From DASYQD01 sp963837455 (GTDB lineage Bacteria; Acidobacteriota; Thermoanaerobaculia; Multivoradales; JAIOJS01): 64,000 nt of DNA. A model generated the notes under the pieces. It had not been told where the DNA came from and made no database searches. It saw only the letters and a list, made by a program, of their open reading frames with translations. The DNA lies in the NCBI GenBank assembly GCA_963837455.1, contig CAWINM010000001.1, positions 992,001 to 1,056,000 of the forward strand, written 5' to 3'. Shown piece after piece: positions 34,721-46,103 of the stretch; within the stretch, counting starts at the first letter, position 1, and each line of letters opens with the position of its first letter. A program made the translations under genes and the position numbers.

Positions 34721-36259
34721 ATGCGTCACGCGGCTCCCTCGCCCGAGCGGCTGCTCGGGCTGGTCGACGGCATGGCCGGGCAACGGGTGGCGATGGTCGT
34801 CGACCTGGTGGCCGACCGGTTCATCACCGGCAGGCCGAAGCGGATCAGCCGCGAGGCGCCGGTGCTCATCCTCCGCTACGAGGGGGAGCGGCTGGCGCCC
34901 GGCGGCGGCGCCAACGCCGTGGCCAACGTCGCCGCCCTGGGCGGCGTCCCGCTGCCGGTGGGAGTGGTGGGCGACGACGCCAACGGCGAGCGAGCTGCTG
35001 GCGGCCCTGGCGGCGCTCGGGGTGGACACCGCCGGCATCCGGTCGCCGCGGCTACCGCACGCCGACCAAGGTGCGGATCGTCGGCGGCGCCCGCCACTCG
35101 ATCAAGCAGCAGATCGTCCGCTACGACATCGAGGACAGCTCGTCCTCGCCGACGAGCGACGCGCCGTGCTGCTGCCGCCGCTCGCCCGCTGGGCGGCCGC
35201 CGGCGACGGCGCCGCGGTCGCCATCCTCTCCGACTACGGCTACGGCGCCGTCGACCCGGCGTCGGTGCCGGCGATCCGCCGCGCCCTGGGCGAGGACTGC
35301 CGGCTGATCGGCGACAGCCGCTACCGGCTGGGCGAGCTGGCCGGCCTCGACGGCGCCACCCCCAACGAGGAGGAGGCCGACGCGCTGCTCGGCGAGCCCT
35401 TCGACGGCGACCCGGCGCGGCTCGCGGCCGGCGGCGCCGCCCTCCGCCGCCGCCTGGGCACCCGCTTCCTGCTGGTCACCCGGGGGAGCCGGGGGATGAG
35501 CCTGTTCGCCGAGGACGGCTCGGCCCACCTCCCCGTCCACGGCACCGACCAGGTGGCCGACGTCACCGGCGCCGGCGACACCGTCATCGGCACCTTCGCC
35601 CTCGCCCTGGCGGCGGGGGCGACGCCGCTCGAGGCGGCGCTGCTCGCCGACTACGCCGGCGGCGTGGTGGTGATGAAGATGGGCACCGCCACGCTCACCC
35701 CCGAGGAGCTGAAGGCGGCGGTGGCGCGCGACCCCGCTCCGCTCGCGGAGCTGCGGTGGGCGAGGTCCGTAGACGTCGACGAGCTGGCGCGCCGCGTGGC
35801 CGACCTGCGGGCGCGCGGCCGCACGGTGGTCTTCGCCAACGGCCACTTCGATCTCCTCCACGTCGGCCACCTGCGCTACCTGCGCGCCGCCCGCGAGCAG
35901 GGCGACGCCCTGGTGGTGGCCCTCAACGACGACGCCTCGGTGGCCCGGCTCAAGGGGCCCGGCCGGCCGCTGGTCCCCGCCGCCGAGCGCGCCGAGCTGC
36001 TGGCGGCGCTCGCGCCGGTGGACTTCGTGGTCGTCTTCGCCGGCGACTCGCCCGCGCCGCTGCTCGCCCGCCTGCGCCCCGACGTCCACTGCAAGGGGAC
36101 CGACTACGGCTCGCCCGAACGGGTGCCCGAGTACGAGACCGTGCGCGCCTACGGCGGCGAGACCCGCCTCGTCGGCGACCCCAAGGACCACGCCACGCGT
36201 GACCTGATCCGGCGGGTCGCGCAGCTCGCCGACGCTGCGTCGGCGCGGCGACACGTGAA
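34721..36259 (+). CDS. hldE: Bifunctional heptose 7-phosphate kinase / heptose 1-phosphate adenylyltransferase, frameshifted
   Basis: Makes ADP-heptose for the LPS inner core. The N-terminal ribokinase-like domain has LVADRFITGRPKRISREAPV, LAPGGGANAVANVAALGG and the GAGD motif in DVTGAGDTVIGTFALA. The C-terminal nucleotidyltransferase domain has FANGHFDLLHVGHLRYLRAA (HxGH) and ends GDPKDHATRDLIRRV. The reading frame changes near 34985, 35062 and 35140, and probably near the end, while the protein sequence stays well conserved, so indel errors are likely. The ATG at 34721 is the start. The 3' end is approximate. The next gene uses its product. Confidence 0.85.
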
Positions 36260-37350
36260 CGTCGCCGGGGCTGCCGGCCGTGCCAACGGCCAAGCCGGGC
36301 TCGCCGCCGCCCGCCTCGCATCCTCATCCTCCGCACCAGCGCCCTCGGCGACGTGGTGCACTGCCCTGCCGGTGCTACGGCCCTGCGCCGCGCTTCCCTG
36401 CGGCGCGCATCGGCTGGGTGGTCGAGGAGGCGATGGCGCCGGTTCTCGCCGGCCACCCGGACCTCGACGAGCTGCTGGTGTCGCGCTTTCGCGCCTGGCG
36501 GCGCCGCCCCGCTCGGCGCCGCGGACCGCGCACGAGGTCGCCGCCTTCGTCGCGTCCTGCGCCGCTTCCGCGCCGACGCCGTGCTCGACCTGATGGGCAA
36601 CCACAAGGGCGGGATCCTGGCCGCGATCTCGCGGGCGCCGGCCGCCGGATCGGCGCCTGCCGCCGGCACCGGCGCGAGCCTTCGAGCGCGCTGTGGATCA
36701 ACGACGGTGACCCTCGCCCCCGGCAGGGACCCACGCCGTCGACCGCGCCCTGGCGGTGGCCGCGGGGTTCGGCATCCCGGCTCCTGCCCGCCGACTTCGG
36801 CGGCGCAAGCTGTTCGCTGCCGGCGGGACCCGAAGAGCGCCCGACGAGCCGCCGCGGATACGTCCTCCTCCACCCCGGCGCCGGCTGGCGCAACAAGGAG
36901 TACCCGGCCGCGGGCTGGGGCGAGGTGGCGCGCGGCCTCCACCGGGCGGCCGGCTTGCCGACGCTGGTCGACGGTCGCCGGCGAGGAGCCGCTGGCGGCG
37001 GCGGTGGTGGCGGCCGCGGGGCCCGGCCACCCGCGGCCGTCGCCGCGCCCGACCTCGCCGCGCTCGCCGCCCTGGCTGGCGGGCGCGGCTGGTGCTGGGC
37101 GGCGACACCGGCCCCTCCATCTCGCCCATGCCCTGGGCGTCCCGGTGCTCGCCCTCTACGGTCCCACCGATCCCGCCCGACAACGGACCCTACGGCGCGC
37201 CCCAGCGGGCGCTCAGCCAGCTCCTCCCGTGCAGCTTCTGCTACAAGCGATTCGCCGAGACCAAGGCCTGCCTGCTCGCCATCCCCCCCGCGGCGGTGGT
37301 CGAGCGGGCGCTCGAGCTCTGCTCGGCGCCTGACCCGCTCTTTTTGCTAG
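36256..37350 (+). CDS. Heptosyltransferase-like GT9 glycosyltransferase, heavily frameshifted
   Basis: Family 9 transferase, probably adding heptose from ADP-heptose to lipid A-core. Fragments lie in all three frames. RILILRTSALGDVVH is the N-terminal Rossmann start near 36317. ARIGWVVEEAMAPVLAGHPD and FRADAVLDLMGNHKGGILAA follow. YVLLHPGAGWRNKEYPAAGW is the nucleotide-sugar site. LALYGPTDPAR and CSFCYKRFAETKACLLAIPP lie near the end. At least eight frame changes are needed. Every motif is recognisable, which argues for bad consensus sequence rather than decay. Start and end are approximate. It directly follows hldE. Confidence 0.7.
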
Positions 37351-37433
37351 ACTCTTACCGGCTCGACCCCGAGCGCACCTCGGCGAGGATCCGCCTGCCG
37401 CCCTGGCGGCCGGCGACGACGGAAGGGCGCATC

Positions 37434-39173
<1,740 letters not shown>

Positions 39174-39269
39174 CGCCGGGCAGCCGCGCCGCAGCTTGCT
39201 TCCGTCCGATGCCGTTCCCTGCCGGCCTCGGACGCGCGCTTGGGCGCAAGCTGGGCCCCGCCAGCCTCG

Positions 39270-39848
39270 CTAGAACTTGCAGGACAGCCCCGCCTGCGCG
39301 GTGGCGAACAGCTGGCTCTCGTGGAAGTCGACGTAGTGCCCCGAGAGCTCGGTCAGCACTGAGAGATGGTGGGTGAGCTCGAACTCCGCGGTGGCGCCGG
39401 CGGTGAGCCCGACCCGCGTCTCCTCGATGTTCCGACCGCCGGCCTGCCGATCGCCGCTCAGGCGGTAGGCACCGAGGCCGATGAAGAGACCGGAGTCGTA
39501 CCAGGACTGGTAGAAGCGGTACTCACCGGCGATGGTGAGGTACTCGAGCTCGGGAGCGAGCAGGTCGCCCAGCTGGTCCCCGTTGCCAAAGGTGAGCCTC
39601 CCCAGGCGCGCCTGCAGCAGCGTGCGCGGCTCGGTGAAGAGGCCGACTTCGAGCTGAAGCAAACGCTGGCTGACGCCGGGGTCGGGGCTATCGGCATCGA
39701 GGGCGCCACCGACACCGCCGAGGACGCCGACGCTCATCAGGTAGGGCTCGACGGCACGGGCCGGCGCCGCCGAGCTCATCGCCGCCAACAGGAGGGCCGA
39801 CACCGGCAGCGCCCGTGCCGTCCACGACTCGATCCTGCCTCTTCGCAT
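39270..39848 (-). CDS. Outer-membrane beta-barrel-like protein
   Basis: About 192 residues with signal peptide (ALPVSALLLAAMSSAAPARA). It has alternating amphipathic strands (LLQLEVGLFTEPRTLLQARL, LGAYRLSGD, VGLTAGATAEFEL) and a terminal aromatic residue (LSCKF), as in outer-membrane barrels inserted by BAM. The ATG at 39848 has GGAG 7 bases upstream. An ATG two codons earlier (39854) is possible. Size fits an 8-stranded barrel. Function unknown. Confidence 0.65.
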   Translation of the reverse strand: MRRGRIESWTARALPVSALLLAAMSSAAPARAVEPYLMSVGVLGGVGGALDADSPDPGVSQRLLQLEVGLFTEPRTLLQARLGRLTFGNGDQLGDLLAPELEYLTIAGEYRFYQSWYDSGLFIGLGAYRLSGDRQAGGRNIEETRVGLTAGATAEFELTHHLSVLTELSGHYVDFHESQLFATAQAGLSCKF

Positions 39849-39993
39849 CCGCATCTCCTCCACGTCGACCGGCGGGGCGCAAGTATAGCCGCGGCGTTTG
39901 CGTCTGAATCGGCAGGCGCGCCGCGTCGGCCGCGCCTGCGACGCGTCCCGCTGCGGCGGCGGCCCGCTTCTCACCGAGGTGTACGCATCGCTC

Positions 39994-40839
39994 ATGTCCA
40001 GCGTCTGGTCCAGGGTTGCGGGTGTCGCGTTCAGCACCGTCTTTCCGACGCCCTGCCTGGGCTGCGCTCGAGCGCTCGGCTGGGATGCGAGACCCGGGCT
40101 CTGCGAGCGCTGCCGGAGGATGCTGCGACCGCCTGCGCGACCAGCGTGCCGAGGCTGCGGGCGACCCTTGCCGGGGGCGCCCGAGCCTGCGGCACCAACG
40201 ACGTCCCCGGCCTTCCCGCATCGTGGCACGGACGTCCAGGGAGAGCGCCCGGAGGCGGGTCTCCTCTGCGGCGGGTGTCGCCTGCGGCCACCGCCGTGGG
40301 AGACCCTCGCCGCCGCCTACCTCTACTTGCCTCCGCTCGTGGGATTGGTACGCGCCTTCAAGTTCGGGCGTGCCGAGCACCTGGGCGTCGCCTTGTCGGC
40401 GCCCCTGGCCGAGCTCTGCCGCGAATGGAGCGGCGAGGTCGATGTGGTGACGCCGGTTCCTCTCGCCTGGACCCGGCTGCTCGTGCGCGGCTACAACCAG
40501 GCAGAGGCGATTGCCCGTCCCCTCGCCGGCACACTCGGCCTGCCATCCCGGCGGCTTCTGCGGCGCCGCCCGCGCCAGCGCCAGGCACGACTGGGGCGCG
40601 CGGCGCGCCGACGCAACCTGCAGGGCGCTTTCGCCGCGATTCGCGTGCCCCCGGGCGTGCGGGTGCTGCTCGTCGACGACGTCATGACCACCGGCGCCAC
40701 GCTCGCTGAAGCTGCCCGGGCGCTGGTGGGCGCCGGTGCCGCTGGCGTGCGGGTGGCCGTGGTGGCCCGCACGCCTGACGCGACCTGGGGCGAGCCGGCA
40801 GCGCGCGCACCGGCGCAGCGAACGGCGGGGCGGCCGTAG
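39994..40839 (+). CDS. comF: ComF-family phosphoribosyltransferase-like protein
   Basis: About 281 residues. The N-terminal part has zinc-ribbon cysteines (PCLGCARALG, GLCERCRRML, CRGCGRPLPG, LLCGGCRL). The C-terminal PRTase fold has TPVPLAWTRLLVRGYNQAE and the PRPP loop VLLVDDVMTTGAT. ComF is required for DNA uptake in naturally competent bacteria, probably in moving single-stranded DNA into the cytoplasm. The frame opens at 39898, but the ATG at 39994 (MSSVWSRVAG) fits the family start better. With pilB 1 kb upstream, a transformation role is possible but not shown. Confidence 0.85.
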   Translation: MSSVWSRVAGVAFSTVFPTPCLGCARALGWDARPGLCERCRRMLRPPARPACRGCGRPLPGAPEPAAPTTSPAFPHRGTDVQGERPEAGLLCGGCRLRPPPWETLAAAYLYLPPLVGLVRAFKFGRAEHLGVALSAPLAELCREWSGEVDVVTPVPLAWTRLLVRGYNQAEAIARPLAGTLGLPSRRLLRRRPRQRQARLGRAARRRNLQGAFAAIRVPPGVRVLLVDDVMTTGATLAEAARALVGAGAAGVRVAVVARTPDATWGEPAARAPAQRTAGRP

Positions 40840-41007
40840 GCCCACCGGTGCGGCCGGTGGGATCCGGCTGGAACAGAGACCCGACCGTCCCCGGCTCCCC
40901 GTCGTCCAGGGGCAACGCCTCTGCGCCAGTGGGCGGCGCTCTCCCCGGAACCGAGCCCCGCAGCTTTGTGCGGGGCGGGTCCCGATCCGCGATCGCCGAT
41001 CCCGCGA

Positions 41008-41037
41008 TTGACAAGCCATTGCGGCCGTGTCTAGGAT
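41008..41037 (+). promoter_or_regulatory. Sigma70 promoter
   Basis: TTGACA (41008-41013), 18-base spacer, TAGGAT (41032-41037), giving a leader of about 17 bases before the ATG at 41061. The ribosome site GGGGAG lies in that leader. Confidence 0.7.
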
Positions 41038-41060
41038 CGGTGACGTTGGGGAGTCTCATC

Positions 41061-42989
41061 ATGCCTCGGAACCGACACGTCGTCTCAGGCGCCTTGTTGG
41101 TGGCCAGCCTCCTCGTTCCCGCCGCTCGGGGCGCCGAAGCACCACCGCCGCCACCCCCGGATGCGGGAGTGCGCGGTCGCGTCAGCGTCGATCCCTCTTC
41201 GCCGCTCGGCCGCGCCACGGTCTTCGCCTACGAGCTGGCCCGCTCCTCGGTCACCAAGGTGACGACCGGGGCTGACGGCGCGTTCCACTTCGACCGGCTC
41301 CCCGCGGGCGTCTACAAGCTCATCGCCTTCAAGCCGGGCTACGAACCTGGCGTCGTGCTGCTCTCTCGCGCCGCCACCGAGGCGCTGCAGTTCGTCGAGC
41401 TTCACCTCACGGCCGAGCACCATGACGATCCCCACCCGGGCGAGGACTTCTGGGCCGTGCGCGACCAGATCCCCCCCGACGTGCTCCGCGACCTCGAGGG
41501 GATCCGCCTCACCGAGCTCGCTCGTCCAGGCGTCTCGATCACCCCGCCGGCCCAGCTAAGGGGCTTCCACACCGCGGTTCAGGCGACGACCGGTGTCGAG
41601 AGCCTCGGCGCCGGCTCCGCCGCGCAGGTCGCCGGCGGCGGCGTCGGGATGGAGGGGCGGATCGGGTCGCTCCGGTTGGGCGTCAGCGGCGAGTTCTGGC
41701 GGCTTGCCGCTCCCGCCGACGGCCAGATCGGTGCCACCCCGGAGGGCCAGGCAGCCGCACTCGCCGTTCACATGGCGGGCAGCGGCGAAGGGCAGCTCGA
41801 CGTCACCACCGTCAGCCATCGGCTTGCCGACAGCGAGGCGGTGGACGACAATGCCGCCTTCGAGCGTTATCGGGTGAGCTGGTCGCAACCGATCGGAAAG
41901 CGCAGCCGCTCGCGGTTCCTCGCTCAGTACACGAGCCAGAGCAACTTCCTGCGCCCTGCCGTTCCCGAGGTGCTCGCCGGCAGCGAGTCGCGCGCCCTCA
42001 ACCTCGAGGGCTCGTATCAGGTGGAGCTCTCGGATCGCAGCTCGCTCGAGACTGGCCTGCGCTATCGCGAGCGTGACGGCGGCATCCGTACCGTCGATCG
42101 CCTGGCCGACCAGGAGCGCGCCCTCGAGCTGTTTGGCAAGGGCGGCTGGCGGCTCCAGCCCAGCGTCCTGGTCGAGTACGGCCTCTACACCCAGCTACGC
42201 GACGGCAGCATGGCGCTGGCTCCGCAGGGAGGGATGGTGGTGCAGCTCGGCGATCACTGGCAGGCGGTGGCCACCGCCAGTCACCGCCTCGAGCAGGGGC
42301 AGCAGAGCGCACTCGACGCCTATACGCCGGTGCGCTTCGCCAGCGTCGGTCAGGACCCCGCCGGACACGGTTGTCAGGACCTCGAGGAGCACTGCTACCG
42401 CGTGCTGCTTGCCCGCCAGGGGGAGGACGATCACACGACGTTCTCGATTGGAGCCGTCGACCGCGAGCTCGCCGAGACGGTCCACCTCTACTTCGACGAC
42501 GACTTCCTCGACCACCTCGAGAGTCTCTACCTCGTCAAGGGGGACCACCTGCCAGAGCTGCAGGTGGTCGTCGAGCGCCGCGTCGCGCCGCGCGTGCTGG
42601 CGCGCCTCGAGTCGAGTTACGCGCAGGGCGGAGGCGGCCTGCTCTACGCCATCGACGACAAGCCCTACGAGAACCAGGTGAGCTACCTCGTGACGTCGCT
42701 CGACACGCGCTTCCAGCGCAGCTCGACCGGCGTCTTCCTCGCCTTCCACCATCTCACGCAAGGGGTGGAGCCCCTCGGCGCTGGCGCTTCCATCGGCCCG
42801 CCGATGGAGCTCGAGCGGCTGCAGCTGATGCTGTCGCAGGACCTCAACGTGCTGATGCGGCTCGCCGCCGACTGGGCGGTTCACCTCAACTTCGAGGTCA
42901 GCCGCGGCTCGCTTCCGTTCACCCTGCAAAGCTCCACCGGCGACGAGGTGCGGCGGCGGGTGACCGGCGGACTCTCGGTCAAGTTCTAG
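41061..42989 (+). CDS. Outer-membrane protein with carboxypeptidase-regulatory-like domain
   Basis: A 642-residue exported protein. The signal peptide ends PAARGAEA. Residues ~33-115 form a carboxypeptidase regulatory-like (CarboxypepD_reg) Ig domain (GADGAFHFDRLPAGVYKLIAFKPGYE), the module also found at the front of many TonB-dependent receptors. The remaining ~500 residues alternate short strands ending in aromatic residues (SRFLAQYTSQSNF, LEGSYQVELSD, LVEYGLYTQLRDG) and finish GGLSVKF, a barrel-type C-terminus. No TonB box or plug domain was recognised. It has its own promoter. Confidence 0.72.
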   Translation: MPRNRHVVSGALLVASLLVPAARGAEAPPPPPPDAGVRGRVSVDPSSPLGRATVFAYELARSSVTKVTTGADGAFHFDRLPAGVYKLIAFKPGYEPGVVLLSRAATEALQFVELHLTAEHHDDPHPGEDFWAVRDQIPPDVLRDLEGIRLTELARPGVSITPPAQLRGFHTAVQATTGVESLGAGSAAQVAGGGVGMEGRIGSLRLGVSGEFWRLAAPADGQIGATPEGQAAALAVHMAGSGEGQLDVTTVSHRLADSEAVDDNAAFERYRVSWSQPIGKRSRSRFLAQYTSQSNFLRPAVPEVLAGSESRALNLEGSYQVELSDRSSLETGLRYRERDGGIRTVDRLADQERALELFGKGGWRLQPSVLVEYGLYTQLRDGSMALAPQGGMVVQLGDHWQAVATASHRLEQGQQSALDAYTPVRFASVGQDPAGHGCQDLEEHCYRVLLARQGEDDHTTFSIGAVDRELAETVHLYFDDDFLDHLESLYLVKGDHLPELQVVVERRVAPRVLARLESSYAQGGGGLLYAIDDKPYENQVSYLVTSLDTRFQRSSTGVFLAFHHLTQGVEPLGAGASIGPPMELERLQLMLSQDLNVLMRLAADWAVHLNFEVSRGSLPFTLQSSTGDEVRRRVTGGLSVKF

Positions 42990-43141
42990 GCCTACGCTTC
43001 CGGGCCAGAGCCACATCGGGGAGCACGCCGCCCGCCGCGGAGCGGTATGGGGTGTCCCGAAGTGTCCCGAGTCTCGCGGGCGACTCGGCGAGCGGCTGGC
43101 GCTGCAAATCCAGTGAAGCGTGCTAGATCCGTCTCTCTGGA

Positions 43142-43174
43142 TCCAAGATTCCGGACGACGACTACAATCTTGGA
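43142..43174. promoter_or_regulatory. Spaced palindrome upstream of the two-component genes
   Basis: TCCAAGATT (43142-43150) and AATCTTGGA (43166-43174) are perfect 9-bp inverted arms with 15 bases between. They lie inside the 330-base gap (42990-43319) before the histidine kinase gene. This could be an operator for the adjacent NtrC-like regulator or an RNA hairpin. I see no gene in the gap. Confidence 0.5.
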
Positions 43175-43319
43175 CCGGTTTCGGCCGGCGCCCGCAGGCG
43201 CACCAGCGGGAGAAACATCACGCCCGCGCGGCCACCGCAAGCCCTTGCAAGTCGCCACATCCAAAACTCAGCCGCGTGGCACACTTCCTGCTCGGGCGGC
43301 ATCTGGAGCCGCCCAGTCG

Positions 43320-46103
43320 ATGCCCCGTATCACGGCCGCCGGCCCCCGACTGCTCGTCGCAGCCGCTCTGGCGGTAGCGGTGGCACTGGTGGGCACTGTC
43401 GACCTGGTCCGCAAGGTCGACAGCTTCCGTGCCCTCGGCTTCACCGCCCATGCCCGCGGCGGGGTGTGGCGTGTCGATTCGGTCGCCTCCCCGGAGACCG
43501 GGTTGCAGGCGGCGGACGGCATCGTGCTGGTGGGCGGCGCCAGCGCCGGGGCCGCCGCCGAGCTCCGGCAGAGCCTGCTGGCCGGCGACCACACCTCTCT
43601 CACCGTCCTGCGCGGTGCCGAGCTGGTCGTCGTTCCCTATCAGCGCCCCGGCCTGCGCATCGACTTTTCGTACCTCGTGCTGGCGGGAGCCGGCATCCTC
43701 TACCTTCTCATCGGCCTCTACGCGCTGTTGCACCGCCGCCGCGCCCCCGCCGGCATCTTCTTTCTCTGGTCCCTGGCCTCCGCGGCGGTCTACATCTGCA
43801 CCCGTGTGCCCGGTACCCCGGCTGACCTCCTCGCGCGTGCGAGCTACGTGGTGGAAGAGCTCGGGCGCTTGCTGTTGCCGCCGCTGACCCTTCACCTCTT
43901 CCTCCTCTTCCCCGTCCCCGTGCTGCGGCGGCGGCTGCGCCGGCTGATTCCCTTCCTCTACGTGCCGGCGGCGGCGCTTGCCACCCTGCAGGCGGACCTC
44001 GTGCTCAACCGCGGCCGCTGGTTCTTCGGCGGAGTTCGCGCCGAGTCGCTGCGCGCCTTCGACCGCCTGGAGATCGCCCTGCTCGCGGTGTTCTCGCTCG
44101 CTGCGCTCGGCGCCCTCGCGGTGCAGCTGCGCCGACGCCACGGCTGGGAGCAGCGGCGCCAATTGGAATGGGTGGTCATCGGTCTCGCGGCCGGTTACCT
44201 GCCGTTCGTCGGCCTCTACGGCCTGCCCTGGGCGTTCCACCTGCAGCTCCCCGAGTGGACGGCCGCAGCGGCGGCGGCGCCGCTGGCGCTGGTGCCGCTC
44301 ACCTTCGCCTGGGCACTCCTGCGCTTCCGGCTGTGGGACATGGAGCTGATCCTGCGCGGCGCGCTCTCCTACGCCGCGACGATGTTGCTCGGCGTGCTCT
44401 CCTTCTCGCTGCTCCACCTCGCCATCACTCGCGGCCTGCCGGCGGACCGCACCCTGGCCCGCAGCGCCCTGTCGTTCGTCTCTGGTCTCGCCATCGCCGC
44501 CGTGCTGGTGCCCGCTGAGCGGCGAGTGCGCGCCGGCATCGAGCGCCTGCAGCACCGCGGCACCTTCACGCAGCGGCAGGCGCTGCGCGATCTCGGCCGC
44601 GAGCTGCTCGAGGAACGCGACCTGCCGCGCCTGTGTGACCGCCTGCAGGATCACCTCGCGGCCGGGCTCGGGCTGACCGGAGTGGCGCTCTACCTCGTCG
44701 ACGGCGACGAGCTGCGCCTGGTCACCGTGACCGCCGGCGCGCCCGCCGAGCTGCTGCTCACCGAGGTCGCCGACCTCTGGCACTCGCGGGTCACACGGCT
44801 GGCCTCTGCCGCCCTCCCGGGAGTCGCTCCGGTTGGCGACGAAACTCTCCATGCTGCGGGCTTCCGCTATGCCTTTCCACTCGCCAGCCGGCGCCGGCCC
44901 GTGGCGCTGCTGCTGACCGCCGGCCGCGCCGACGCCGAGCCGCTCAACAGCGAGGAGCTCGACCTGCTGCGCGCGGTGCTCGACCAGACCGCCCTCGCGC
45001 TCGAGAACGCCAGGCTGCTCGAGGAGCTGCGCACCCAGCTTGCCGAGGTGACGCGCCTCAAGCTGCACAGCGAGTCGATCCTCGAGTCCTCGCCGGTCGG
45101 CATCGTCGTCCTCGACGGCGCCCGGCGGGTGGTATCGGCCAACGGCGCCTTCGCGGCGCTCTCCGGCCTGCGGCGCGACCAGTTGCTGGGCCGGCGGCTC
45201 AGCGACGTCCTGCCGGTCGAGCCGTTGCCGGAGCCCGAGGAGGGGCTGCGCGAGGTTTCCTACTGCGAGCCCGAGGGCCGCGAGCGCCACCTGCAGCTCT
45301 CCCTCGCCGCCTGTGGGCGCGCCGACGACGACCTGCGCGTGCTGGTGGTTCACGACGTCTCCGAGCGGGTGGCGATGGAGAACGCGCTCAAGGAGAAGGA
45401 CCGGCTGGCCGCCCTCGGCATGCTGGCCGCCGGTGTTGCCCACGAGGTCAACACGCCGATCACCGGCATCTCCAGCTATGCGCAGATGCTGCTCGCCGAG
45501 ACGCCGAGCGACGACCCGCGCTACGAGCTGCTGCGTAAGGTCGAGCGGCAGACCTTCCGCGCCGCCAACATCGTCAACGACCTGCTGGAGTTCGCCCGCG
45601 ACCGCAAGCAGGAGTACCGTCCGTTGTCGCTGTCGGCGATCGTCAGCGGCGCCCTCGAAGCGCTCGACGATCGCCTGCAGCAGTCCTCCGTCGAGGTGCG
45701 CTGGCAGCCGCCGCCGGTGGCCCCAACCGTGCTCGGTGGCGAGCAGGAGCTGCAACAGGTCTTCGTCAACCTCATCGGCAACGCCCTCGATGCCATGGGC
45801 GAGCGCGGCGGCCGGCTCGAGCTCACCGCCGGCAGCGACGGCGAGCGCGCCTGGGCGGCGGTGGCGGACAACGGGCCCGGAATCCCCCGAGCCGAGCAGG
45901 AGCGCGTCTTCCGCCCGTTCTACTCCACCAAGCTCGCCAGCGGCGGCACCGGCCTCGGGCTCTCCATCAGCTACCAGATCGTGCGCCGTCACGGCGGCGA
46001 CCTGCGCCTGGAGAGCGAGCCCGGGCGCGGCAGCCGCTTCGTCGTCGAGCTGCCCCTGCTGGAGGCTGCAGCGGGCACCGCCGCTCCGGGAGCGCAGGCG
46101 TGA
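43320..46103 (+). CDS. Membrane sensor histidine kinase (PDZ-like, 7-8 TM, GAF, PAS, HisKA, HATPase)
   Basis: A 927-residue sensor. A first helix is followed by a short extracytoplasmic PDZ-like region (about 30-110). Six or more membrane helices follow (about 115-410), then a GAF domain (about 430-560) and a PAS domain (about 585-690). The HisKA dimerisation domain carries the phospho-His in GVAHEVNTPI. The HATPase_c part has NLIGNALDAM (N box), DNGPGIP (G1) and GGTGLGLSI (G2). It passes phosphate to the NtrC-type regulator encoded next, which overlaps as GTGA. The signal sensed is unknown. Confidence 0.88.
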   Translation: MPRITAAGPRLLVAAALAVAVALVGTVDLVRKVDSFRALGFTAHARGGVWRVDSVASPETGLQAADGIVLVGGASAGAAAELRQSLLAGDHTSLTVLRGAELVVVPYQRPGLRIDFSYLVLAGAGILYLLIGLYALLHRRRAPAGIFFLWSLASAAVYICTRVPGTPADLLARASYVVEELGRLLLPPLTLHLFLLFPVPVLRRRLRRLIPFLYVPAAALATLQADLVLNRGRWFFGGVRAESLRAFDRLEIALLAVFSLAALGALAVQLRRRHGWEQRRQLEWVVIGLAAGYLPFVGLYGLPWAFHLQLPEWTAAAAAAPLALVPLTFAWALLRFRLWDMELILRGALSYAATMLLGVLSFSLLHLAITRGLPADRTLARSALSFVSGLAIAAVLVPAERRVRAGIERLQHRGTFTQRQALRDLGRELLEERDLPRLCDRLQDHLAAGLGLTGVALYLVDGDELRLVTVTAGAPAELLLTEVADLWHSRVTRLASAALPGVAPVGDETLHAAGFRYAFPLASRRRPVALLLTAGRADAEPLNSEELDLLRAVLDQTALALENARLLEELRTQLAEVTRLKLHSESILESSPVGIVVLDGARRVVSANGAFAALSGLRRDQLLGRRLSDVLPVEPLPEPEEGLREVSYCEPEGRERHLQLSLAACGRADDDLRVLVVHDVSERVAMENALKEKDRLAALGMLAAGVAHEVNTPITGISSYAQMLLAETPSDDPRYELLRKVERQTFRAANIVNDLLEFARDRKQEYRPLSLSAIVSGALEALDDRLQQSSVEVRWQPPPVAPTVLGGEQELQQVFVNLIGNALDAMGERGGRLELTAGSDGERAWAAVADNGPGIPRAEQERVFRPFYSTKLASGGTGLGLSISYQIVRRHGGDLRLESEPGRGSRFVVELPLLEAAAGTAAPGAQA

